Shown here piece after piece: positions 7,801 to 16,567 of a DNA stretch of 64,000 nt; the first letter of the stretch is position 1, and each line of letters starts with the position of its first letter. Origin of the DNA: an uncultured Flaviramulus sp. Its GTDB lineage: Bacteria; Bacteroidota; Bacteroidia; Flavobacteriales; Flavobacteriaceae. The stretch covers positions 334,322 to 398,321 of the forward strand of contig CANLXL010000004.1 of assembly GCA_947495125.1 (NCBI GenBank). Reading direction: 5' to 3'. A program made the translations under genes and the position numbers. A model generated the notes under the pieces. The model did not search any database. It had not been told where the DNA came from and saw only the letters and a list, made by a program, of their open reading frames with translations.

Positions 7801-9039
7801 ATGAATACTGTTGAAATTAGCGTAATTGTTCCAATTTATCGAATTGAAAACTATTTACCCGACTGTATTGATAGCCTTTTGGATCAATCTTTTTCAAACT
7901 TCGAACTGATTTTAGTTGATGATGGTAGTCCGGATAGTTGCCCGGAAATTTGTGATGATTATTCAAAAAAGGACACCAGAATAAATGTTATCCATAAAAA
8001 AAATGGCGGATTATTAAGTGCAAGAAAAGCAGGCCTTGAAGCGGCTAAAGGAAAATATATTTCTTATGTTGATGGTGATGATTGGGTTGATAAGTTTTAT
8101 TTGGATACTTTATTCAAACTTGCTGAGGCCAATGATTCTGACCTAGTGGTAACAGGTCATTTTAGAGAATTTAATGGAAAGATTGAAACTATCAAACCAA
8201 AAATGGCGGGAATTTATGATGAGGACGAATTAAAATCTTCAATTGTTCCCAACGCCATTTATAACGGTGATTTTTGCGAACATGGTATGTCTACATACGT
8301 ATGGAACAAACTTTTTAAAAGAGAATTACTCAATAAGATTCTTTTTGATGTGCCTAACGAAATTGTAATGGGTGAGGATGCGGCAATAACTTATGCCTAC
8401 CTGGCGATTTCAAAAAGCCTGGTCATTAGCAAAATCCCTCTTTATTATTACCGGCAAAGGCATGACTCGATTGTAAAATCTATTGAAAATCCAAATACTG
8501 AATATTACAGATTAGGATTACTGATGAATTTTTTAAAATTAAAACTGAGTCATGTAATCGATGAGCCCACCTTAGATAGACAAATTAAATATTATTTATA
8601 CTCGCAAATTTTAGTTAGATCTGGCGGATTGATTGAAAATCCATTAAAAGCTAGCTTTTTTAACCCGTTTTTAGAGGTAAAACAGAATTCTAAAGTAGTG
8701 GTCTATAGTTCTGGTTCTTTTGGCCAACATATTTTATCCACAAATGTTAAAGCTGATTTTTTTCAAATTACTAAATGGATAGATGTTGATTTTCACGAGT
8801 TAATTATAGGTGGAAATTCTGTAAAACCAATTAGTTCTATTACTAACATTGAATTCGATTTTTTAATAATAGCGACTATTAATCCCTCGACTTATAAATC
8901 AATTAAAATGGAACTCGGACTCATGGGAATCGATACAAAAAAGATTGTAAAAATTAATACAGATGAAAGCGAGATTCAAAACCTATTAACTGATTTAGGT
9001 TTTGATAAAAATTTTCTTTTTCAGGGGAGTTTAATTTAA
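7801..9039 (+). CDS. GT2 glycosyltransferase with an added C-terminal Rossmann-like domain
   Basis: The first 230 or so of 412 residues are a GT-A family 2 glycosyltransferase: VIVPIYRIENYL at the start, LVDDGSPD (about 38-45), the metal-binding YVDGDDW (DGDD at 91-94), and GED at 191-193 in the acceptor region. After a helical linker, residues about 298-400 (KVVVYSSGSFGQHIL, then FDFLIIATINPSTYKSI) look like a second nucleotide-binding alpha/beta domain. Similar C-terminal domains occur in some cell-wall GTs, but their role is not established. The gene starts 4 bases after the SMP-30 gene. It probably adds one sugar to the lipid-linked repeat unit at the inner face of the membrane. Confidence 0.85.
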   Translation: MNTVEISVIVPIYRIENYLPDCIDSLLDQSFSNFELILVDDGSPDSCPEICDDYSKKDTRINVIHKKNGGLLSARKAGLEAAKGKYISYVDGDDWVDKFYLDTLFKLAEANDSDLVVTGHFREFNGKIETIKPKMAGIYDEDELKSSIVPNAIYNGDFCEHGMSTYVWNKLFKRELLNKILFDVPNEIVMGEDAAITYAYLAISKSLVISKIPLYYYRQRHDSIVKSIENPNTEYYRLGLLMNFLKLKLSHVIDEPTLDRQIKYYLYSQILVRSGGLIENPLKASFFNPFLEVKQNSKVVVYSSGSFGQHILSTNVKADFFQITKWIDVDFHELIIGGNSVKPISSITNIEFDFLIIATINPSTYKSIKMELGLMGIDTKKIVKINTDESEIQNLLTDLGFDKNFLFQGSLI

Positions 9040-9129
9040 TGATGAAGTATCAGAATTAGATTTAAGAATTAAAATAACATTGACCATTTTTACAGTGTCA
9101 AATAATAATAATAATATGAAGTTCAAGTT

Positions 9130-10407
9130 ATGTTAAAAAAACTTATAATACTAGGAGGAAACCCGGAGACGGCTATTTTAGTTAATACCGCAATATCGAT
9201 GGGAATCTATACAATTGTGATAGATATGAGCCCCGATTCTCCTGCGAAGAAAATTGCCAATAAGAGTTATGATCTAAATGTTTTTGAAGTTGATAAAGTG
9301 GTTCAGATTGCAAAAGAGAATAACGTTGATGGTGTTTTGGTGGGCGTAGCAGATATTTTGGTAAAGCCATATAAAGATATTTGTGACAAACTAAATTTAC
9401 CCTGTTATGCTACCGAAGAAGCTGTTGAAGCATTTTGCAGTAAGGACGGTTTCAAAAAATACTGCCTCGAGCATAACATCCAAGATATACCCGGGATATA
9501 TATTGATGGCTCAACAGACATTGATAAACCTCATAATCTTGGATACCCAGTTATGATCAAACCAGTTGATAACGGCGGAGGTGTTGGTATGAAAATTTGC
9601 AGAGACGAAAGGGATTATAAGGAATCTGTTAAAACGGCGTTGAGATATTCGAAAAAAGGAGTCGTTTTGGTTGAAAGATATATGAATTGTGATGATATGG
9701 CGGCATATTACACTTTTAGAAATGGTGTTCCTTATATTTCAGCGATATCAGACAGGGTAACAACAAAAAAACAAGGAGATGCGAGTCCGGTATGTATAGG
9801 AGCTATATTTCCGTCTAAATATTCCGATTTGTTCGTACAAAACGTGCATCCAAAACTATGCAAGTTGTTTGAAACCTTAAAAATTCAAAATGGGATACTG
9901 AATATTCAATTTTTTGTTGAAAATAATATCATTTATGCTTACGATCCAGGATTTAGGTTACAAGGTGAAGCTCCTAATATTCCTATCGAGCACATTAATG
10001 GGTTTGACCATAGAGAAATGCTTATTAATTTCGCTCTTACCGGTGTTTTTGGGAAAGAGGATTTCGCTCAAAGGAACGATTATATGTTCAGAGGCAAAAT
10101 GTCCTGTACTATTTGGGTGCTTCTAAAGGGGGGCAAGATTGATTCAATTCAAGGTTTAGATAAGATAAAAGATGATGAAAACGTTGTTTTTGTATTAGAT
10201 CGCTTTAAAGAAGGGGATACCGTTGAAAAGGACTGGCTAGGGACAGAAAGACAGGTTTTTGCCAGAATTTATGTTGTTGCTGAAACGATACAAGGCGTTA
10301 ATGCTAAGATAACAGAATTTAAAGACCTGCTGAATATTTTTGATCAGAATGGAGAAAGTATGATTCTTGAATGGTTAAAGCCTTTTAATGAAAATGACTA
10401 TAATTAA
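9130..10407 (+). CDS. ATP-grasp ligase
   Basis: This 425-residue protein has the three-part ATP-grasp layout: an N-terminal pre-ATP-grasp Rossmann-like lobe (LIILGGNPETA at 5-15; GVLVGVADILVKPY), the lysine strand with glycine-rich loop YPVMIKPVDNGGGVGMK (139-155), the adenine-contacting strand VVLVERYM (178-185), and a C-terminal core where ILNIQFFVENN and YDPGFRLQGE provide the metal-binding strand. Such enzymes form amide or ester bonds through an acyl-phosphate. In a polysaccharide locus the likely job is to join an amino acid or amine to a carboxylated sugar or make a modified precursor, which fits the uronic-acid genes at 24-29 kb. The exact substrates are unknown. It is flanked by two glycosyltransferase genes. 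Confidence 0.85.
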   Translation: MLKKLIILGGNPETAILVNTAISMGIYTIVIDMSPDSPAKKIANKSYDLNVFEVDKVVQIAKENNVDGVLVGVADILVKPYKDICDKLNLPCYATEEAVEAFCSKDGFKKYCLEHNIQDIPGIYIDGSTDIDKPHNLGYPVMIKPVDNGGGVGMKICRDERDYKESVKTALRYSKKGVVLVERYMNCDDMAAYYTFRNGVPYISAISDRVTTKKQGDASPVCIGAIFPSKYSDLFVQNVHPKLCKLFETLKIQNGILNIQFFVENNIIYAYDPGFRLQGEAPNIPIEHINGFDHREMLINFALTGVFGKEDFAQRNDYMFRGKMSCTIWVLLKGGKIDSIQGLDKIKDDENVVFVLDRFKEGDTVEKDWLGTERQVFARIYVVAETIQGVNAKITEFKDLLNIFDQNGESMILEWLKPFNENDYN

Positions 10408-10487
10408 ATAATAGAAAACTTTATATTAGTGGCTGATTGCAACATTTTTTAATTCAAATTTAATATTGGCCTAAATCGGATGACATT

Positions 10488-11261
10488 ATGATGGTATTTA
10501 TAATTCCAGTAAAAAGTAAAACAGTAACTTCAGATTGGGATGTGTTTTCAAGGCTCACAAATCGATGTATCAATTCTATTTGTAATCAGTCGAATACAGA
10601 TTTTAAAATACTTATTCCTTGTCATGAAATACCCGACACCGAATTTAGTAATGATCCTAGAGTCGAATTTTTAAGGATGGAATTTTCTCCTCCCGCTTTA
10701 AATAATAATGAGGACCTCTGGAAACTAAGGGCAGATAAAGGCAGGAAAATAAAATTTGCTGCAGATCATGCCATAAAAATGGGGGCTTCATATGTGATGA
10801 CTGTTGATTCTGACGACTGCATAAGCAACAAAATATGTAAATTTGTTAATAAAAATGGTAGTGATTCTATTTCAGGTTGGCACGTAAAAAAAGGCTATCT
10901 ATATCCTGAAGGCAAAAGATATTTATATCTGAACATAAAAAATTTCCACACCATTTGTGGAACCTGTGTCATTATAAAGCCAGAACTTATCGATTTGATG
11001 TATGGAAAGAATTTCTGGTTTGATCATGAAAGGACTAATTTCGAAAATGGATTATCATTACTTCCGCTTCCTTTTCCGGGCGCCATATACAGTATGCTTA
11101 ATGGAATCAACATTCGTCTTGATGTTAAGGAAATGAAAAAAAGAACAAAGTTTAATCCGTATAGCTCTGAAGCTATTAAGACCCTTTTCAGAAGACTGGC
11201 AAAATATAGATTGCTTCCTCTTGCCTTCGTGAAAAAGGAGTTCTCAATTTATGATGTTTGA
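10488..11261 (+). CDS. Putative GT-A-type glycosyltransferase
   Basis: The 257-residue protein opens with FIIPVKS and has a Cys/Ser-rich NRCINSICNQ helix typical of GT2 donors, then a divalent-metal motif TVDSDDC (DSDD at 107-110) after a strand (SYVMTVDSDD). The C-terminal third contains HTICGTCVIIKPELI. It lacks a strong LVDDGS block, so it belongs to a divergent GT-A clade, some members of which are annotated as putative rhamnosyltransferases. It is the last gene of the plus-strand cassette, 80 bases after the ATP-grasp gene, and faces the convergent GT4 gene that ends at 11415. Confidence 0.7.
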   Translation: MMVFIIPVKSKTVTSDWDVFSRLTNRCINSICNQSNTDFKILIPCHEIPDTEFSNDPRVEFLRMEFSPPALNNNEDLWKLRADKGRKIKFAADHAIKMGASYVMTVDSDDCISNKICKFVNKNGSDSISGWHVKKGYLYPEGKRYLYLNIKNFHTICGTCVIIKPELIDLMYGKNFWFDHERTNFENGLSLLPLPFPGAIYSMLNGINIRLDVKEMKKRTKFNPYSSEAIKTLFRRLAKYRLLPLAFVKKEFSIYDV

Positions 11262-11414
11262 TTAAATTCAGCTTGTCATGTGAGCAAAATGTTGGAATTT
11301 TTTCAAGTAAAAATGATTATAAGCTCTTGAAAGTGCCTAAATGTTGCAATCGTAATTAAGTATTTACTTTTTTGTAACGAGCTCATACATCGTTTTTCAA
11401 AAAGTGATGGCGTG

Positions 11415-12581
11415 CTAATTTAATTTATTGTATTCTTTTAATAATGATTGCCAAACCAGTACGCGCTCATAATTTTCCGCTATTTTTAATCTGGAATTAC
11501 TAGACATCTCATCAGTAATATCTTGATGAGTTAATAGATACTTCATTGCACGATAAAGTTCATCTTCATTTTTAGGAGGGATTATTAATCCATTTGTATT
11601 ATTTTCGACAATTTCATTACAGCCATTTATATCTGTGACGATACTGGCCAGTTTCATGGAGCAAGCCTGTAATACAACATTAGGAAAACCTTCTCGATAA
11701 CTAGGGAAAACAAGTGTGTCTGAAATGGCAAAATACGGTCTTACATCTTTTACCCAACCCGTTTGGATAATATTAGAATTACTTCGCATAATCTCATTTG
11801 TTTCCGGTAATAATGGGTCGAGCTCTTTTTCATCACCACCGGCAAGTAATAATTTCGTGTTTACGTGTTCTTCGTTCAATCGCTTAAAAGCACTTATTAA
11901 CTCATTAATCCCTTTATCTTTAACCAATCTACCTGCAAAGAAATAAACAAAATCTTTGTTAGAAATGTTTAATTCTTTCCTGAAGGATTCTTTAAAAGCC
12001 TGATTGTATAGATCAGGATTAAAATGGTTGGTATCTATACCATTTGAACTTCCATTGGCAATTACATTTAGCTTTGATTTTTTTGCTAACTTTTCTTTTA
12101 GCATGATATCTTTAAGCCCAAATGAATTGGGGTAAACTTTTGTAGCGCATCTATATGTCAGCTTGTCTACATATACGAGTAGTAATTTTTTTAAACCGTT
12201 ACTTTCAACTAATGGTAAACCAGCTACAGTGTGTAGTCTATGAGGTACTCCGGCAAGTTTAGCGGCAATCATACCAATAGTCCCGGCTTTAGGGGTATGG
12301 GAATGCACGATATATGGTTTTTCTTTTTTAAGTATTCTGTACATTCTTAATAGAGACATAAAATCTTTAATAGGAGTGATTTTTCTCGTCATTTCTACGA
12401 TATCATACCTAACACCTTCTCTTTTTGCCAATTCTTCCATGCCGTATTCTTTGGATTGGGAAGATATTGCAAGGACTTCGAAATAGTTTGACATATAATT
12501 TAGCTGCCCTTGCAGCAAACCAAAAAATGAGCTTGGTACCGTAGTGATTCTAATTAGTTTTTTTTTCTTGTTAGCGGTCAT
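11415..12581 (-). CDS. GT4 glycosyltransferase (PglA/CapH-like)
   Basis: The 388-residue protein is a GT-B family 4 enzyme. The N-terminal acceptor domain contains IVHSHTPKAGTIGMIAAKLA; the donor-binding half has FFAGRLVKDKGINEL and PSYREGFPNVVLQA, where the usual E-x7-E is E-x7-Q, a variant common in this clade. Relatives with HSHTPKAG add GalNAc or similar residues as the second sugar on undecaprenyl-linked intermediates. In related loci such a gene often sits directly before the PglC-like transferase. Here the two are separated by the oppositely oriented cassette 6217-11261. Confidence 0.88.
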   Translation of the reverse strand: MTANKKKKLIRITTVPSSFFGLLQGQLNYMSNYFEVLAISSQSKEYGMEELAKREGVRYDIVEMTRKITPIKDFMSLLRMYRILKKEKPYIVHSHTPKAGTIGMIAAKLAGVPHRLHTVAGLPLVESNGLKKLLLVYVDKLTYRCATKVYPNSFGLKDIMLKEKLAKKSKLNVIANGSSNGIDTNHFNPDLYNQAFKESFRKELNISNKDFVYFFAGRLVKDKGINELISAFKRLNEEHVNTKLLLAGGDEKELDPLLPETNEIMRSNSNIIQTGWVKDVRPYFAISDTLVFPSYREGFPNVVLQACSMKLASIVTDINGCNEIVENNTNGLIIPPKNEDELYRAMKYLLTHQDITDEMSSNSRLKIAENYERVLVWQSLLKEYNKLN

Positions 12582-12645
12582 TTTATATCTTTTTAGATAT
12601 TAATCAATACAGCTTGATCCATTCCTTTAGTTTCAAAGTGTCTTT

Positions 12646-13644
12646 TTATTTATTGGGTTTTATCAGGTATTTCAGTTTGACCAATAAAACGTTAATGTTC
12701 TTATCCCTAAGGTACTGTTTAAAATTGAAATACTTAAAAAGAATGTTGGCATAAATTGTTGCTATTGGTGATTTAGAGTCATATAAAATATGATGCTCAA
12801 AATGATATTTATCTGTTTCCCACCTGCTTTTATACTCTGCATCTCCCTTAGAAAAATCTATAATGTCTATGCCATTATCACAGCACCATTTAGCAATTTC
12901 TAAGATTGTTGTGTGGCCAATGTTATAGCTTAAGTACTTTATACCAAATGTTGTTATTGCATAAAAAAGAACCTTATCGGATAAGAAGTTGAAGGTCATC
13001 CCAATTGGTGAACCATTATCATTTACGGTTACCATTACTGCGCGTTTTTCTTTGAGAAGGGGAAGCATTAGTTCTTTATAATAATCCCAACAACTCAATA
13101 CTTGGTTTTTTCTTTTTAAACTGTTAAATCTTGTAGATATTAAGGTCTTTAAGTTTTCTGAGACGAACTCATATTGTTCTTCTGTAATGGTATCATCATA
13201 TACCGAATAGGTGATATCAAAATCTTTTTCTAATAAGCGTTTCTTTTTCCTTATGTTATATCTTGTTTTTGACTTAAACTTTGAACTGAAAAAATCATCA
13301 AAAGAGTCGTAATTAGAAAGATCTGTTAAGATACCTTCATATTGCTTACTTTTTTTAATCTTTAAATTGCTCTTTTTTAAATTTTCCAAGTCTACATTGA
13401 AATAGGTTGGCACATCATATATTAGAAAGACTTTATTTTTAAAGGTTGAGTTAGCGCTCAAATTCTTTAATGCATAAGACATTCCGTTCGTTAGATTTAA
13501 ACCAACATTGGTATATATTGGTAATAAGGACTTTTTAAGAAAGGTAACATTAGAAATAAAATCGAACGTATATGTTTGACTATTCTCTTTAAAATGTTTC
13601 AACCAGATTTTTACAAACGTTTTGGATAGAAAAGGGTTGTTCAT
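12646..13644 (-). CDS. GNAT/FemAB-like acyltransferase (BcsL/CelD-type)
   Basis: This 332-residue GNAT-like protein is the paralogue of the product of 1735-2976. Shared blocks are NVGLNLTNGMSY, FLIYDV, KTRYNIRKKKRLL and IIDFSKGDAEYKSRW, the last being a good match to the family motif DF..GD..YK..W. Its start codon overlaps the stop of the upstream deacetylase gene (ATGA), so the two are translationally coupled. A natural inference is that the deacetylase uncovers an amino group which this enzyme then acylates, but no direct evidence for the acceptor exists in the sequence. Confidence 0.7.
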   Translation of the reverse strand: MNNPFLSKTFVKIWLKHFKENSQTYTFDFISNVTFLKKSLLPIYTNVGLNLTNGMSYALKNLSANSTFKNKVFLIYDVPTYFNVDLENLKKSNLKIKKSKQYEGILTDLSNYDSFDDFFSSKFKSKTRYNIRKKKRLLEKDFDITYSVYDDTITEEQYEFVSENLKTLISTRFNSLKRKNQVLSCWDYYKELMLPLLKEKRAVMVTVNDNGSPIGMTFNFLSDKVLFYAITTFGIKYLSYNIGHTTILEIAKWCCDNGIDIIDFSKGDAEYKSRWETDKYHFEHHILYDSKSPIATIYANILFKYFNFKQYLRDKNINVLLVKLKYLIKPNK

Positions 13645-14630
13645 GTTAATTTGTGACTTTGATGGTTAGCATTAATTTTTTCACCTAAATTACTCATTGT
13701 AATAGATTGAAAATTATATGTTTCGTTTAAATATTTATAATGGATAAGAATCTCTTTAAGGACTTTTAAATTATTTTCAATATGATTTCCAAAATTATGT
13801 GGGTGGGACCATAAATGATAAATTTTATTATTCTTGGCAGCATAAGTCATACTCTTTTTTATTCTTCTTAGTCTTAACATATTAAAAAACTTAAAAGTAT
13901 TGGAATAAGGTCTTAAAAATTTACTCGCCGGTAAATTATAAGGAAGTTTTTTTTCAATATCGTTTAATGAATAACAGTGATTTCCTGTTAAATTGAGATA
14001 GTCATCCAATAATCTCAATATCCTACTAAGAACTTGATTAGAATTATAGCACCAGCTAATAGGGTTTCCCCTATAAGAATTAATTCCGAATTCCGGTAGC
14101 ACTTCTAAATGTTCTTTGGAATATTGATTACGAGGAAAAATGATACTGCTAACCGATAAGTTTTTGCGCTTTGATATGGCAACAGCTGCCCTTAAATCCT
14201 CTTTAAAAGCCTCAATTGACGGGCCACTTTCAAGACAGTAATAGTGTGAAAATGTATGGGTTGAAATTTCATGATGTTTTTTTGACTCTATTAAGTCTAT
14301 TAGGTCGTTAGCAAAGTATAATTTATTATCATAATTCTTAAGCATAAATGGACTTATTTCTGATGTATACGGGGAAAACTTTTCATCATCGTATTCAGGT
14401 TTGATTTTTGGACTGTATTTTATTAATTCATTTTGGTCTTGAGCAAATAAAAAACCAACTGTTGCAAAAGTCCCATGAACTCCATAAGTATCGAATAAGT
14501 TTAATATCTCAGGGAGTGCTTGCCAAGCACCAAGTATATTTTTTTTGTATTGCTCAACGCTATCTATATCCAAGACACCCCATAAAAGTTCAAAATCCAG
14601 CGAATAAATAAATTTGCCCTGACTGTCCAT
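13641..14630 (-). CDS. Polysaccharide deacetylase (NodB-homology domain)
   Basis: The 329-residue protein is a carbohydrate esterase 4-type deacetylase. The catalytic/metal aspartate lies in YSLDFELLWG (Asp12), and the metal histidines in HEISTHTFSHYYC (His125 and His129, HxxxH). IIFPRNQYSKEH supplies the third conserved block (FPRNQ). No signal peptide is visible, so it would act in the cytoplasm on a lipid-linked or nucleotide-linked intermediate. It precedes and overlaps the GNAT gene by 4 bases and follows asnB by 24 bases. NodB + FemAB-like + AsnB-like + GT4 groupings also occur in exosortase-A-type exopolysaccharide loci, but no exosortase gene is present here. Confidence 0.85.
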   Translation of the reverse strand: MDSQGKFIYSLDFELLWGVLDIDSVEQYKKNILGAWQALPEILNLFDTYGVHGTFATVGFLFAQDQNELIKYSPKIKPEYDDEKFSPYTSEISPFMLKNYDNKLYFANDLIDLIESKKHHEISTHTFSHYYCLESGPSIEAFKEDLRAAVAISKRKNLSVSSIIFPRNQYSKEHLEVLPEFGINSYRGNPISWCYNSNQVLSRILRLLDDYLNLTGNHCYSLNDIEKKLPYNLPASKFLRPYSNTFKFFNMLRLRRIKKSMTYAAKNNKIYHLWSHPHNFGNHIENNLKVLKEILIHYKYLNETYNFQSITMSNLGEKINANHQSHKLT

Positions 14631-14654
14631 AAGTTTAGATTTTTAAATTTAATT

Positions 14655-16565
14655 TTAGTTTAGAATTGAGGTTTCATACGTGTTATAATACCATTTTTGA
14701 AAACAATAAAAGGACCATACTTTAAAACTATTATCCTTATTACCAGACAAATGCTTTTCTACAAGCTCAATGGTTTCCTCTGCATTAAATATGCCTTGTT
14801 TGTTTAGGCTTTTTTTATCAATATAGCTTTCCAGCTCTTTTCTTAGTATCGTTCTTAACCAATTTCCAACTGGAACACCAAAACCACTTTTTGGTTTGTC
14901 TAAAAATTTTTCTGGGAACTGATCGGCAAAAGCCGCTTTTAATATGTATTTCTTATCCCAACCTTTAAGCAAATAGTTTTCCGGTAAGGTACCGGTGTAA
15001 TCCCAAAGTTTTTTATTTAGAAAAGGCGCTCTGCATTCTAGAGAGTTTAACATACTAGTTCTATCTACTTTAACTAATAAGTCTCCTTCCAAACTGATAA
15101 TTCTATCAACCTTTCTAAAATCATTTAGATTTTTAGGTTTTTCTAAATTATATTTGATTTGATACTCCTTAAAAATATTTCCAATTTGCCAGTTGGGAGA
15201 AATTAAATCAGAAACCTCATTACTGGTATTTGCAAGGGAGATTATGTCCCAATAGAATTGGCCATTATAATCAATACTATTTAAGAGTCTTTTTAATTTA
15301 TATCTTTTTCCTCTATTGTCATTGCTGGTTTTTAATAAAGAATCAGATATATTCAAAAGCATCTTATGCATTGTTTGGGGAACAATAGATGTATAATTCC
15401 TATTTATTTTCCCCATATAATGTTTGTTGTAACCACCAAAAACTTCATCTCCACCATCGCCGGTTAGAGCAACTTTTACACTAGTACGTGTTTTTTGAGA
15501 TACCAGAAAGGTGGGCAGGGCAGAAGAGTCTGCAAATGGTTCATCAAAATTTAAAACGATATCATGGATATTATCTTTTAAATCGTCCTCGTCAATTTTA
15601 AATTCATGATGATTGCTGTTAATAAGCTTTGCTACTAATCTTGATTTATCGGTCTCATCATAAGAAGCTCTTTTAAACCCAATAGAAAAGGTGTCAATCT
15701 TAGAGTCAGCTCCTTGAGCTAGGCAAAGGGAAACGACAGATGAATCTACTCCTCCGGACAAAAAAGTCCCCAAGGAGACATCGGCTATAGAACGACTTTG
15801 CACACTTTCATAAACTAAATCCTTTACGGTGTTTTTAGCCTGATGGAATGAAACCTTTTGTTTATCACCAATACCATCTGGATTAATTTTTTTAATATTA
15901 AAGTTAGAATTATCAATGTCAAACTCAATATAATGATTGGCCTCTAGTTTTTTAACGCCTTCATAAATTGTATAAGGCGCAGGTATATAAGTCAATCTAA
16001 AATATAGGTTTAAACCTTCTTTAGAGATTTTTGGCTTATGGTCTAAAATATTCATAATAGACTTTAATTCCGATGCCCAGATAAATTTGTCTTTCAGCGA
16101 ATAATAATAAATTGGCTTTTCTCCAAAAAAGTCTCTGGCTATATAAAGCTTATTCAGATTTTTATCATAAATGCTAAAGCCAAACATGCCATCTAATTCT
16201 TTAAATGATTCTACACCATGCTTTTCATAGAGTTTCAAGATAACTTCGGTATCACTTGTTGTTTTAAAAGTAACCCCCTCATTTAGCAATCTAGATTTTA
16301 AGGCTCTATAATTGTATATCTCTCCATTAAAAACGATGACAATACTTTTATCATCAGAAAAAATAGGCTGTGTTCCAGAACTTAAGTCAATGATTGATAG
16401 CCTTCTCATTGCCATAGCTATAGAGGCAGAAGGTTTAGATTCAGCAAATATACCATCTTCATCTGGGCCTCTATGAATAATTAAATTATTCATTGTGTTA
16501 ACATGAACCTTAAGCTGCTCTTCGCTTTCATGATTAAGGTTTAAATATCCGTTAATTCCACACAT
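14655..16565 (-). CDS. asnB: Asparagine synthase (glutamine-hydrolysing)-type amidotransferase
   Basis: This 636-residue protein has a class II glutamine amidotransferase domain with nucleophile Cys2 (MCGINGYLN), HRGPDEDG (31-38) and FNGEIYNY (79-86), followed by the synthetase domain with pyrophosphatase P-loop FLSGGVDSS (268-276). The conserved GEKP follows an altered RDFFG (usually RDRFG). In polysaccharide loci such proteins (for example WbpS of Pseudomonas O6) amidate uronic acids rather than aspartate. The nearby tviB, tviC, ugd and UDP-glucuronate epimerase genes make that the favoured role here. It starts 2 bases after a GT4 gene and is followed 24 bases later by the deacetylase gene. 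A housekeeping asparagine synthetase cannot be excluded. Confidence 0.88.
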   Translation of the reverse strand: MCGINGYLNLNHESEEQLKVHVNTMNNLIIHRGPDEDGIFAESKPSASIAMAMRRLSIIDLSSGTQPIFSDDKSIVIVFNGEIYNYRALKSRLLNEGVTFKTTSDTEVILKLYEKHGVESFKELDGMFGFSIYDKNLNKLYIARDFFGEKPIYYYSLKDKFIWASELKSIMNILDHKPKISKEGLNLYFRLTYIPAPYTIYEGVKKLEANHYIEFDIDNSNFNIKKINPDGIGDKQKVSFHQAKNTVKDLVYESVQSRSIADVSLGTFLSGGVDSSVVSLCLAQGADSKIDTFSIGFKRASYDETDKSRLVAKLINSNHHEFKIDEDDLKDNIHDIVLNFDEPFADSSALPTFLVSQKTRTSVKVALTGDGGDEVFGGYNKHYMGKINRNYTSIVPQTMHKMLLNISDSLLKTSNDNRGKRYKLKRLLNSIDYNGQFYWDIISLANTSNEVSDLISPNWQIGNIFKEYQIKYNLEKPKNLNDFRKVDRIISLEGDLLVKVDRTSMLNSLECRAPFLNKKLWDYTGTLPENYLLKGWDKKYILKAAFADQFPEKFLDKPKSGFGVPVGNWLRTILRKELESYIDKKSLNKQGIFNAEETIELVEKHLSGNKDNSFKVWSFYCFQKWYYNTYETSILN

Positions 16566-16567
16566 AC

